From Sphingomonas taxi (GTDB lineage Bacteria; Pseudomonadota; Alphaproteobacteria; Sphingomonadales; Sphingomonadaceae), in NCBI GenBank assembly GCA_003240625.1, contig QFMX01000006.1, positions 1-64,000 on the forward strand: 64,000 nucleotides of DNA, written 5' to 3'. Shown one piece after another: positions 32,891 through 40,632 of this stretch. The notes below the pieces were generated by a model. It ran no database searches. It saw only the letters and a program-made list of their open reading frames with translations, and had not been told where the DNA came from. A program made the translations under genes and the position numbers. How positions within the stretch are numbered: the stretch's first letter is position 1; the number at the start of each line of letters is the position of its first letter.

Positions 32891-33143
32891 AACGCCTCCA
32901 CCAGCCGATTTCGACGAGAACCCCGAATGGACGGAAGAAGATTTCGCGCGCGCGCGGCCAGCGTCTGAAGTGCTGCCTCCCGAGGTCGTCGCGTTGCTGG
33001 TCCGTCGTCGCGGTCCGCAGGCGGCGCCGACGAAAAAAGCCGTGACGCTGCGACTGGATCCCGATGTGGTTGAAAAGTTCAAGGCGACCGGGCGCGGCTG
33101 GCAGACACGGATAAACAATGCGTTGCGGCAAGCCAAAGTCTGA
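32883..33143 (+). CDS. brnA: BrnA family antitoxin
   Basis: 86 residues, overlapping brnT by 8 bp. An N-terminal acidic, flexible part (DFDENPEWTEEDFARARPAS) that would cover the toxin precedes a C-terminal ribbon-helix-helix DNA-binding part (KKAVTLRLDPDVVEKFKATG, RGWQTRINNALRQ). In known pairs BrnA neutralises BrnT and represses the operon. Confidence 0.9.
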   Translation: MSRTPPPADFDENPEWTEEDFARARPASEVLPPEVVALLVRRRGPQAAPTKKAVTLRLDPDVVEKFKATGRGWQTRINNALRQAKV

Positions 33144-33203
33144 CCGCGCGTCGCGCCAGCCGAGGTTGACGCGTCTCCCTCTGCGACCGTATTAGGCCTT
33201 CCG

Positions 33204-33230
33204 GGCGGCCATTGGGCCGCCTTTCTCGTT
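33204..33230 (+). terminator. Hairpin with T-tract before argD
   Basis: GGCGGCC (33204-33210) pairs with GGCCGCC (33215-33221) around ATTG, followed by TTTCTCGTTT. It ends 18 bp before the argD start, so it may terminate brnTA transcripts or act as an attenuator in the argD leader. Confidence 0.65.
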
Positions 33231-33247
33231 TCGGAAAGGAAGCGCTT

Positions 33248-34438
33248 GTGACCATCACCCCGCTCATGCCCGTCTACCCGCGGTGTGGCGTGCGTCCGGT
33301 CCGAGGCGAGGGCGCGTACCTCTATGGCGAGGACGGCCAGCAATATCTCGATTTCGCCAGCGGCATCGCGGTCAACGCGCTCGGCCATGGCCATCCGCAT
33401 CTGACCAAGGCGATCGCCGAGCAGGCCGCGACGCTGATGCACGTGTCGAACCTGTACGGGTCGCCGCAGGGCGAGCATCTCGCGCAGCGCTTGGTCGACA
33501 ACACGTTCGCGGACACGGTGTTCTTCACCAACTCCGGCGCGGAAGCGGTCGAATGCGCGATCAAGACCGCGCGGCGCTATCATTTCGCTAACGGCAACCC
33601 GCAGCGGCACACGCTGATCACGTTCGACACAGCATTCCACGGACGCACGCTCGGGACGATCTCGGCGACCAACCAAGCGAAGATGCGCGACGGGTTCGAG
33701 CCGTTGCTGCCGGGGTTCGCCTATGCGAACTTCAACGATCTCGAAGGCGCGCTGGCGCTGATCGACGACAACACCGCTGGATTCCTGGTCGAGCCGATCC
33801 AGGGCGAGGGCGGCATCCGCCAGGCGAGCCACGAGTTCCTGACCGGCCTGCGGAAAGCATGCGACGAGCACGGCCTGTTGCTGGTGCTCGACGAGGTCCA
33901 GTGCGGTTATGGACGCACTGGCAAGTTCTTCGCGCACGAGCTGTATGGCATCACGCCGGACATCATGGCGGTCGCCAAGGGTATCGGCGGCGGCTTCCCG
34001 CTGGGTGCTTGCCTTGCGACCGAGGAAGCGGCGAAGGGTATGGTCGCCGGCACGCATGGCTCCACCTATGGCGGCAACCCGCTCGGGATGGCAGCGGGCG
34101 AGGCCGTGCTCGACGTGATGCTGGAGGACGGTTTCCTCGACAACGTCACGGCGATGGGCGACCGGTTGCGGCAGGGGCTCGAACAGATGATCCCGAACCA
34201 CGATCACCTGTTCGACAGCGTCCGCGGCACCGGGCTGATGCTTGGGCTGAAGCTAAAGAGCGACAGCCGCGCGTTCGTCGCGTTCGCGCGCGATCATCAC
34301 AATCTGCTGCTGGTATCGGCGGGCGAGAACGTCATCCGCATCCTGCCGCCGCTGGTGATCGACGAGAGCCACATTGCCGAGTGCATCGACAAGCTGTCGA
34401 CTGCGGCGCGGGTGTATGTGCCGGCTGCCGACGATTGA
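33248..34438 (+). CDS. argD: Acetylornithine aminotransferase
   Basis: 396 residues from GTG 33248, chosen for the AAAGGA 7 nt upstream. Class III PLP aminotransferase making N-acetylornithine in arginine synthesis, often also succinyl-DAP aminotransferase. Features: YLDFASGIAVNALGHGHPHL, FFTNSGAEAVECAIKTAR, AFHGRTLGTISATNQ, EPIQGEGGI, LVLDEVQCGYGRTGKFFAHE and the PLP lysine in AVAKGIGGGFPLGA. argF follows after a family D repeat. Confidence 0.95.
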   Translation: MTITPLMPVYPRCGVRPVRGEGAYLYGEDGQQYLDFASGIAVNALGHGHPHLTKAIAEQAATLMHVSNLYGSPQGEHLAQRLVDNTFADTVFFTNSGAEAVECAIKTARRYHFANGNPQRHTLITFDTAFHGRTLGTISATNQAKMRDGFEPLLPGFAYANFNDLEGALALIDDNTAGFLVEPIQGEGGIRQASHEFLTGLRKACDEHGLLLVLDEVQCGYGRTGKFFAHELYGITPDIMAVAKGIGGGFPLGACLATEEAAKGMVAGTHGSTYGGNPLGMAAGEAVLDVMLEDGFLDNVTAMGDRLRQGLEQMIPNHDHLFDSVRGTGLMLGLKLKSDSRAFVAFARDHHNLLLVSAGENVIRILPPLVIDESHIAECIDKLSTAARVYVPAADD

Positions 34439-34441
34439 ACT

Positions 34442-34574
34442 GATCCTCCCCGGAACGGGGAGGGGGACCATGCGAAGCATGGTGGAGGGGGATCGCCCCG
34501 AAGTGTTGCGTTCGTGGAGGCCTCCTCCACCATTCGCTAATGCGAACGGTCCCCCTCCCCGTGCCGGGGAGGAT
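34442..34574. repeat. Palindromic repeat, family D (copy 1)
   Basis: ATCCTCCCCGGAACGGGGAG then GGGGACCATGCGAAGCATGG at left; GGTCCCCCTCCCCGTGCCGG then GGAGGAT at right. A second copy is at 43783-43938. Its right end GGGGAGGA is the best ribosome-binding site for argF, 4-5 nt before the ATG. Confidence 0.9.
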
Positions 34575-34577
34575 ATT

Positions 34578-35498
34578 ATGACCCGCCATTTCCTGAATCT
34601 CACCGATGCCGGAGCCGGCGGCATCGCCGCGATGCTGGCCGACGCACTCGACCGCAAGGCGGCCCGCGCGGGCTTCCCCAAAGGCCGCGCCGATGATGAT
34701 GCGCCGCTTGCCGGTCACACCCTCGCGATGGTGTTCGAGAAGAATTCCACCCGCACGCGCTTTTCGTTCGACATGGCGATCCGCCAGCTCGGCGGCACGT
34801 CGATCGTGTCCGACGCCGGCTCGATGCAACTCGGGCGTGGCGAGTCGGTCGCCGACACCGCGCGCATCCTGTCTGGCTATGTCGACGCGATCATGATCCG
34901 CACCGACGATCACGCCAAGATCGAGGAGATGGCGCATCACGCCAGCGTGCCGGTCATCAACGGCCTGACCGACGCCTCGCATCCGTGCCAGATCATGGCC
35001 GACCTGCTGACGATCATCGAGAGCGGCAAGGCGCTGCCCGGCCTGAAGGTCGCGTGGCTGGGGGATGGCAACAACGTGCTCGCATCCATCGTCGAGGCCG
35101 CCGGGCTGATGCAGTTCGACGTCGTCGCGGCGTGCCCGCAGGGGTATATGCCGACCGAAGCCGACGTGGCGCTGGGCAAGGGCCGGGCGAAGATCGTGTC
35201 GACGCCGCGCGAGGCGGTCGAGGGGGCGGATATCGTCGTCACCGACACCTGGATTTCGATGGGGCAGGCGCATGCCGAGACCAAGCTCGCCGCGCTGACC
35301 CCGTATCAGGTCGACGCCGCGCTGATGGCACTGGCCAAGCCCGACGCGAAGTTCCTCCACTGCCTCCCCGCGCACCGCGGCGAAGAAGTCACGCCCGAGG
35401 TGATCGACGGCCCGCAGTCGCTGATCTGGCAGGAGGCTGAGAACCGCCTGCATGCGCAGAAGTCGGTCCTGCGCTGGTGTTTCGGCCAGATCGGCTGA
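34578..35498 (+). CDS. argF: Ornithine carbamoyltransferase
   Basis: 306 residues from ATG 34578; the longer frame upstream belongs to the family D repeat and argD. Forms citrulline from ornithine and carbamoyl phosphate. Carbamoyl-phosphate loop KNSTRTRFSF, HPCQ motif (DASHPCQIMADLL) and the ornithine-binding FLHCLPAHRGEEV are all present. Its ribosome-binding site is the last bases of the repeat. Acts after argD in arginine synthesis. Confidence 0.97.
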   Translation: MTRHFLNLTDAGAGGIAAMLADALDRKAARAGFPKGRADDDAPLAGHTLAMVFEKNSTRTRFSFDMAIRQLGGTSIVSDAGSMQLGRGESVADTARILSGYVDAIMIRTDDHAKIEEMAHHASVPVINGLTDASHPCQIMADLLTIIESGKALPGLKVAWLGDGNNVLASIVEAAGLMQFDVVAACPQGYMPTEADVALGKGRAKIVSTPREAVEGADIVVTDTWISMGQAHAETKLAALTPYQVDAALMALAKPDAKFLHCLPAHRGEEVTPEVIDGPQSLIWQEAENRLHAQKSVLRWCFGQIG

Positions 35499-35540
35499 AG
35501 GGGCGTGTCGGTTGAAGCCACGGGCCTAGCTCCCCATTTT

Positions 35541-35638
35541 CGTCATTCCCGCGGAGGCGGGAACCCATAAACGCTACCGGCTCGGCTTTCACGGTCGTTT
35601 GCCATGATGGATCCCCGCCTGCGCGAGGATGACGAAGG
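35541..35638. repeat. Short inverted repeat, family G (copy 3)
   Basis: CGTCATTCCCGCGGAGGCGG then GAACCCATA at left; ATGGATCCCCGCCTGCGCGA then GGATGACG at right. The end abuts the AAGGA used by hslO. Confidence 0.78.
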
Positions 35639-35642
35639 AACG

Positions 35643-36548
35643 ATGGTGAACGATCCCAACATGACCGATCTCGACCGCGCGCTGGCCTTCGCGATCCCCG
35701 CGCGGAGTGCCCGCGGCCGGATCGTCCGGCTCGGCACCGCGCTCGACGAAGTGCTCGCCGCGCACGCCTATCCCCCTGCGATCGAGAAGTTGCTCGCCGA
35801 GGCGCTGACGCTCGCTGCGTTGATCGGTTCGACGCTCAAGGATTCGAGCGGCCAGCTGACGATGCAGACGCGCACCGACAACGGTGTCGTCCAGCTGCTC
35901 GTCTGCGATTACCGCGGCGGCGAGGTGCGCGGCTACATCGAATACGACGCGGACAAGCTAGCCGACGCCCCCGCCGAGCCGTCGCTGTTCGCACTGTTCG
36001 GCGCCGGTTACCTCGCGATCACGTTCGACATGGCGAGCAGCAACGAGCGCTACCAGGGCATCGTGCCCCTCGACGGCGACACGCTGTCGCAGGCCGCGCA
36101 GAGCTACTTCACCCAGTCCGAGCAGATTCCGACGATGATCCGCACCGGCATGGCGAAGGGCCCGGACGGCCGCTGCATCTCCGGCGGCCTGTTCCTCCAG
36201 CATCTTCCCGAGGGCGAGGATGGCCGCGAGCGGCTCCACACCAAGCTCGATCACCCGGAATGGGAGCATGTCGCCACGCTCGGCAACACGATGGGTGCGG
36301 ACGAACTGACCGACGCGACCTTGCCGCTGGAGACCTTGGTATGGCGGCTGTTCAACGAGGAGGAGGACGTCCGCATCCTCGCGGATATCCCGATCGTCCG
36401 CGGGTGCCGCTGCGATCCCGAGTATATCAAGGGGGTGATCTCGAAATTCCCGCTGGAGGAACGCCAGTCGATGGCGGACGAAACCGGCTTCATCGTCGTC
36501 GACTGCGCGTTCTGCGCGAAGAAATTCCCGGTGCCGGTGGAAGGTTAA
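35643..36548 (+). CDS. hslO: Redox-regulated chaperone Hsp33
   Basis: 301 residues from ATG 35643 with AAGGA upstream; ATG 35661 is possible. Hsp33 prevents aggregation of oxidised proteins in the cytoplasm. The zinc switch is visible as a CxC motif (RGCRCDPEYIKGVI) and a CxxC motif (VDCAFCAKKF) near the C-terminus; oxidation of these four cysteines releases zinc and activates the protein. Substrate-binding fold includes MQTRTDNGVVQLLVCDY. Last gene of the argD-argF-hslO run. Confidence 0.96.
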   Translation: MVNDPNMTDLDRALAFAIPARSARGRIVRLGTALDEVLAAHAYPPAIEKLLAEALTLAALIGSTLKDSSGQLTMQTRTDNGVVQLLVCDYRGGEVRGYIEYDADKLADAPAEPSLFALFGAGYLAITFDMASSNERYQGIVPLDGDTLSQAAQSYFTQSEQIPTMIRTGMAKGPDGRCISGGLFLQHLPEGEDGRERLHTKLDHPEWEHVATLGNTMGADELTDATLPLETLVWRLFNEEEDVRILADIPIVRGCRCDPEYIKGVISKFPLEERQSMADETGFIVVDCAFCAKKFPVPVEG

Positions 36549-36549
36549 A

Positions 36550-36695
36550 ACCCTCGCCCCTCCGGGGAGAGGGAGGGGCCCGCGCGTACTTGCGCGTGGG
36601 AGGGTAGGGGCGTGAGGCTCGGGACACCATTCCCAACTACCCTTCACCCTTCCGCAGCCAAGGGGCTGCTCCCTCCCTCTCACCGTAGGGGAGAG
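36550..36695. repeat. Palindromic repeat, family C (copy 2)
   Basis: CCTCGCCCCTCCGGGGAGAG then GGAGGGGCCCGCGCGTACTT at left; CTCCCTCCCTCTCACCGTAG then GGGAGAGGG at right. It shares interior sequence (GGGAGGGT, GTGAGGCTCGGGAC) with the copy at 60099, so whole elements are related. Confidence 0.9.
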
Positions 36696-36746
36696 GGAAA
36701 AGACGACCGTTAACGTCCTTTTCACCCCTCTTCGCTACCCCTGATC

Positions 36747-36772
36747 ACGTGCTTTTATTCGGCACGTTTTTT
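36747..36772 (+). terminator. Intrinsic terminator after hslO
   Basis: ACGTGC (36747-36752) pairs with GCACGT (36762-36767) around a 9-nt loop, followed by six T. Confidence 0.85.
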
Positions 36773-36802
36773 CTCCCTTGTGGCGCAATCTGCGCCAACC
36801 TC

Positions 36803-36834
36803 AGGGCCGCTCCACCGGGCGGCCCTTTCTTTTT
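36803..36834 (+). terminator. Second intrinsic terminator before queC
   Basis: AGGGCCGC pairs with GCGGCCCT around TCCACCGG, then TTCTTTTT. With the hairpin at 36747 this makes a tandem pair. A third small hairpin TGGCGC-AATCT-GCGCCA lies between them at 36781-36797. Being only 31 bp from queC, it could also act in the queC leader. Confidence 0.8.
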
Positions 36835-36864
36835 GCGCGCCGCTGGCCTAGCGGACTCCGCATC

Positions 36865-37581
36865 ATGACATCTCCTGCTCCCTTTGCGGTCGCGCTCGTT
36901 TCGGGCGGGCTCGACTCGATGGTATCCGCCGCGATGGCGCGCGAAGCCGGCCAGCGCCTGCTCGCGCTGTCGTTCGACTATAACCAGCGCCACCGCGTCG
37001 AACTCGCCGCCGCGCGACGGATCGCCGACGCGCTCGGCGCCGAACGCCATATCGTCCTGCCGATGGACCTTTCCGCGTTCGGCGGCTCCGCGCTGACCGC
37101 CGATATCGACGTCCCCAAGGACGGCGTGGGCACCGAAGACGGCGGTGGCATCCCCGTCACCTACGTCCCCGCCCGCAACACCATCTTCCTCAGCCTCGCG
37201 CTGGGCTGGGCCGAGGCGGCGGGCGCACGCGACATCTATATCGGCGTCAACGCGCTCGATTATTCGGGCTATCCCGATTGCCGCCCCGAGTTCATCGCCG
37301 CCTTCGAAGGGCTAGCCGAACTCGCCACCAAGGCCGGCGTCGAGGGCGATCCGTTCCGCATCCAGGCGCCGCTCCAAAACATGACCAAGGCGGATATCGT
37401 TCGCGAAGGCACGCGCCTCGGGCTCGATCTCGGGCTGAGCTGGTCGTGCTACGATCCGGCACCCGGCTCGCTCCATTGCGGCGAGTGCGACAGCTGCCGC
37501 CTGCGCGCGCGCGGTTTCGAAGAGGCGGGGATCGCCGACCCGACGCGCTACGCCGTGCCCCCGGCATCTGGGCCGGCCTGA
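36865..37581 (+). CDS. queC: 7-cyano-7-deazaguanine synthase
   Basis: 238 residues from ATG 36865. ATP-dependent enzyme that turns 7-carboxy-7-deazaguanine into preQ0 for queuosine tRNA modification. PP-loop SGGLDSMVSA at the N-terminus; FDYNQRH, YVPARNTIFLSLA; zinc site of four Cys in SCYDPAPGSLHCGECDSCR. queE follows after 4 bp, so product and substrate enzymes are co-made. queD and folE are not in the window. Confidence 0.97.
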   Translation: MTSPAPFAVALVSGGLDSMVSAAMAREAGQRLLALSFDYNQRHRVELAAARRIADALGAERHIVLPMDLSAFGGSALTADIDVPKDGVGTEDGGGIPVTYVPARNTIFLSLALGWAEAAGARDIYIGVNALDYSGYPDCRPEFIAAFEGLAELATKAGVEGDPFRIQAPLQNMTKADIVREGTRLGLDLGLSWSCYDPAPGSLHCGECDSCRLRARGFEEAGIADPTRYAVPPASGPA

Positions 37582-37585
37582 CGCC

Positions 37586-38218
37586 ATGAGCTACGCCGTC
37601 AAGGAGATGTTCCTGACGCTGCAGGGCGAGGGCGTGAACGCCGGCCGCCGTGCGGTGTTCGTAAGGTTCGCCGGCTGCAACCTCTGGTCGGGCCGCGAAC
37701 AGGACCGCGCGACCGCGGTGTGCAAGTTCTGCGATACCGAGTTCGTCGGCACCGACGGGCTCGGCGGCGGTAAGTTCGCCGATGCGCGGGAATTGGCGGC
37801 GGCGGTTGCGGGCTTCTGGGGGGAGGGCATGCGCGACCGCTTCGTCGTCCTCACCGGTGGCGAGCCGATGCTCCAGATCGACGATGCGATCGTCGACGCG
37901 CTGCATGCCGAGGGTTTTCGGATCGCGATGGAGAGCAACGGGACGATCGTCGCGCATCCCGGTATCGACTGGGTGTGTATCAGCCCCAAGGCGGGCAGCA
38001 TCGTCGTCCAGCGCACCGGCGACGAATTGAAGCTGGTCTGGCCGCAGCCGGGCACCGATATCGCCGATGTCGAGACCTGGGACTTCGCGAACCTGCTGCT
38101 CCAGCCGCTCGACGATCCACAGGCGGACGCGAACCGCGAGGCGTGCGTGGAGATGGTGATGGCGCGGCCGCAATGGCGGTTGTCGTTGCAGACGCACAAG
38201 CTGCTGGGCCTGCGCTGA
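37586..38218 (+). CDS. queE: 7-carboxy-7-deazaguanine synthase
   Basis: 210 residues. Radical SAM enzyme that contracts the pterin ring to 7-carboxy-7-deazaguanine, the QueC substrate. The iron-sulfur cysteines are Cys31, Cys46 and Cys49 (spacing CX14CX2C, the expanded type, in AGCNLWSG and VCKFCDTEF), with FLTLQGEGVNAGRRAVFVRF before and LTGGEPMLQ (SAM-binding GGE) after. Directly downstream of queC. Confidence 0.96.
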   Translation: MSYAVKEMFLTLQGEGVNAGRRAVFVRFAGCNLWSGREQDRATAVCKFCDTEFVGTDGLGGGKFADARELAAAVAGFWGEGMRDRFVVLTGGEPMLQIDDAIVDALHAEGFRIAMESNGTIVAHPGIDWVCISPKAGSIVVQRTGDELKLVWPQPGTDIADVETWDFANLLLQPLDDPQADANREACVEMVMARPQWRLSLQTHKLLGLR

Positions 38219-38280
38219 GCGGTTGGGGCGGGGGGCTCCATGTGGACCCGCCACCCGCCCAATGCCCCCCGCCCCCCAGT

Positions 38281-38372
38281 CCGTCATCGTCATCCCAGCG
38301 AAAGCTGGGATATCCCCGTGGGGCTCCTGTCGCCCGCCTAGTGAGATACCCCAGCGTTCGCTGGGGTGACGG
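38281..38372. repeat. Short inverted repeat, family G (copy 4)
   Basis: GTCATCGTCATCCCAGCGAA then AGCTGGGATA at left; ATACCCCAGCGTTCGCTGGG then GTGAC at right. Located between convergent queE and the secreted protein at 38491. Confidence 0.75.
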
Positions 38373-38490
38373 TAGGGCGGGGCGAGCGTTCGTCCCGCCT
38401 TGTTCCCGATTGTTCTTACCCATCGCCAGCCCCGGCGTCTGACCCTCTCCCGATGGAAGAGGGAGGCGTAGATCGGTAAGGGGTGAGACG

Positions 38491-39201
38491 TTAACGCCCG
38501 GCAATCCCCACACCCGCCGGCGGCCAGTTCTGCGCGCCGCACTTCTTCGCGACCCATTCGCCCTTCTTGTTCCAGCAGATCGGGTCGAGGCGTATCATCA
38601 TCGGCGCCGAGCGCTCGCTGCCTATGTAGCGCGGGAAGCGCTGTTCGCCCCACGGGATCAGGCTGTTGCGCAGCTCGCGCGAGCGGGCCAGCGCGACCTC
38701 GGCGAAGTGGCCGCGGGGTGCGAACACCGCGTCGCGACCGATCGAGGCGGCGGTCTGGCAGAAGCCATATTGCGCGGCGACCGTCGCGAAGCTGGAATAG
38801 GTGCGCGTCCCGAACTGGTCGAGCGCGGCCTGCCCGGCGCGCGCGCCGGCGGCCTTGTTCACGCGCAGGAAATACTTGGTCAGCGTATCGAACGCGCCCT
38901 TCAACTCTTCGCCGTGATCGGCGAGGATCGAATTATAGTTGGGCACGGTCAGCAGCGTCGGCTCGAACTGGCATTGCAGCGCAGCGACGTTCAGCGCGGC
39001 GCGCATGTGCCATACGAGGGCCGCCCGCATTTCCGCCGATGTCGCGCCCGGCAGGGGTTGGCCCAGATCGGCCTCTTCGCCGGTAACGGCCGCGCCCGAA
39101 AAATCGCGCGACTGCAAAAAGAACTGCGCCGACGCCGACTGCGCCACAGCGAGCCCGCTCGACGCCACGCATAGCGCGAGCGCGGTACGCAACACCTTCA
39201 T
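38491..39201 (-). CDS. Secreted protein of unknown function
   Basis: 236 residues from ATG 39201, with GGGAGG 5 nt upstream. Signal peptide MKVLRTALALCVASSGLAVA, SASA. The mature part is mostly helical with QFFLQSRDFSGAAVTGEEAD, LVWHMRAALNVAALQCQFEP, ADHGEELKGAFDTLTKYFLR, and a C-terminal RLDPICWNKKGEWVAKKCGA. Four cysteines suggest disulfides in the periplasm. No domain recognised; it looks like a family conserved in sphingomonads rather than a chance frame. Confidence 0.78.
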   Translation of the reverse strand: MKVLRTALALCVASSGLAVAQSASAQFFLQSRDFSGAAVTGEEADLGQPLPGATSAEMRAALVWHMRAALNVAALQCQFEPTLLTVPNYNSILADHGEELKGAFDTLTKYFLRVNKAAGARAGQAALDQFGTRTYSSFATVAAQYGFCQTAASIGRDAVFAPRGHFAEVALARSRELRNSLIPWGEQRFPRYIGSERSAPMMIRLDPICWNKKGEWVAKKCGAQNWPPAGVGIAGR

Positions 39202-39406
39202 TCCAACCTCCCCAGGGCACACTTCAAGTCCGCGAATCTAGAGCGTTTCCGCAAAACTCCCAAGCGATTTTAACCTTTTCCGGTGATCGGCGGAACATCC
39301 TCCGTAGGCTCTCTCTCAGCTCGATTCGCCGCGCCCGAAACGATCCCGGCACACGGCGCAAATCCGCCCTCGAACGCAGCCCCTAGAACGCCGGGATGCG
39401 CGACAA

Positions 39407-39440
39407 CGAAAAAGGCCGCCCGGTTGCCCAGGCGGCCTTT
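39407..39440 (-). terminator. Intrinsic terminator of the repeat lipoprotein gene
   Basis: On the minus strand AAAGGCCGCC and GGCGGCCTTT pair around TGGGCAACCG, followed by TTCGTT. It lies 58 bp past the stop. Confidence 0.8.
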
Positions 39441-39497
39441 CACAACACGTAATTCCAGTCGGAGGCTGCCCGCCGAGACGGGCAATCTCCGCGGAGA

Positions 39498-39764
39498 TTA
39501 CATTGCGTTGTTGGTCATCATGGTGTCGTTCGACATCATCGTGTCGTTCGCCATCATGGTGTCGTTGGCCATCATGCCACCGTTCATCGTGCCGTCAACG
39601 GCAGTCATGTTGTCGGTCATGGTGTCCATGCCCTCGGTGGCGTTCATGTCGGTGACCATCGTGTTGTCGGTGGTCGTCTCGGTCTTCGGACCGCACGCCG
39701 AAACGGCGAGTGCTGCGCTGGCGATCAGCGAACCGGTCAGGACCTTGGAAATGAGTGCACGCAT
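39498..39764 (-). CDS. Small lipoprotein with Met/Asn/Asp/Thr repeats
   Basis: 88 residues from ATG 39764. Lipoprotein signal with cleavage at AVSAC-GPK. The rest is a low-complexity tail: TTTDNTMVTDMNATEGMDTM, then near-perfect NDTMMA/S repeats (AND TMM, four units) at the end. The DNA shows 18-bp repeats at about 39516-39576. Methionine clusters could bind copper(I) or be an oxidant sink, but this is inference. A terminator follows. Confidence 0.72.
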   Translation of the reverse strand: MRALISKVLTGSLIASAALAVSACGPKTETTTDNTMVTDMNATEGMDTMTDNMTAVDGTMNGGMMANDTMMANDTMMSNDTMMTNNAM

Positions 39765-39852
39765 GTGGAAGCTCCCTAGATAGAGGATTTGGCTGGCTGC
39801 TCGCCCTTAATACCCAAATCGTAGTGGACATTAATCCGATAACGCTTCGTCC

Positions 39853-40533
39853 TCAAGCCTCGTTTTCCTGAGGACAAGAAACTGTTTCAAGGAAAGCATC
39901 GACCGTCAACGCAAGGGCGGCGTCGAAAGTTGCAAGGTCGGCCGGAATGCCGAGCGATTGCAGGCTGGTAACGCCGTACTCGGGCAGGCCGCACGGGACG
40001 ATACCACCGAAGTGCGACAGGTCCGGGTCGATGTTCACCGAGAAGCCGTGAAGCGTCACCCAGCGTTTTACGCGCACGCCGATCGCCCCAATCTTGGCTT
40101 CCCGTCCCCGATCGAGCGTCCAGATGCCGACCCGCCCATCGACCGCGAACGCTTCCACGCCGAGTTCGCCGAGCGCCGCGATCACCCAGGATTCGAGCGC
40201 GTGGACGTAACAGCGCACGTCGCGCCCGCGCTTGGTGAGGTCCAGCACGACATAGCCGATCCGCTGCCCCGGCCCGTGATAGGTGTATTTGCCGCCGCGG
40301 CCGGTCGGGATCACCGGAAAGCGCGCGTCGATCAGGTCGGCCGGCTCCGCGCTGGTACCCGCGGTATAGACCGGCGGGTGTTCGAGCATCCACAACAGTT
40401 CGCGCGCCTCGCCCGCGCCGACCGCCACCGAGCGTGCCTCCATCTCGGCCAGCGCGTCGGCATAGGGGGTCAGGCCGGCACTGGTGCGCCATTCGATGTC
40501 GGAGGCGGCGGCGGAGGGGGGCAGGGTGGTCAC
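39853..40533 (-). CDS. lipB: Octanoyl transferase
   Basis: 226 residues from GTG 40533 (GGGGA upstream; TTG 40542 is possible). Moves octanoate from acyl carrier protein to lipoyl domains of 2-oxoacid dehydrogenases and the glycine cleavage H protein. LipB signature RGGKYTYHGPGQRIGYVVLD, lysine AKIGAIGVRVKRWVTLHGFS, and catalytic Cys in GGIVPCGLPEYGVTS are present. Divergent from the membrane-protein pair at 40633. Confidence 0.95.
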   Translation of the reverse strand: MTTLPPSAAASDIEWRTSAGLTPYADALAEMEARSVAVGAGEARELLWMLEHPPVYTAGTSAEPADLIDARFPVIPTGRGGKYTYHGPGQRIGYVVLDLTKRGRDVRCYVHALESWVIAALGELGVEAFAVDGRVGIWTLDRGREAKIGAIGVRVKRWVTLHGFSVNIDPDLSHFGGIVPCGLPEYGVTSLQSLGIPADLATFDAALALTVDAFLETVSCPQENEA

Positions 40534-40632
40534 GATCCCCAATTGCGCACCCGCGCGCCGACTTGCAACCTGTGGTCAAGCGCGGGGGCTTGGGCTAACT
40601 CGCGCAGAGCAGGAACCGGGGGAGCAGGGCAC

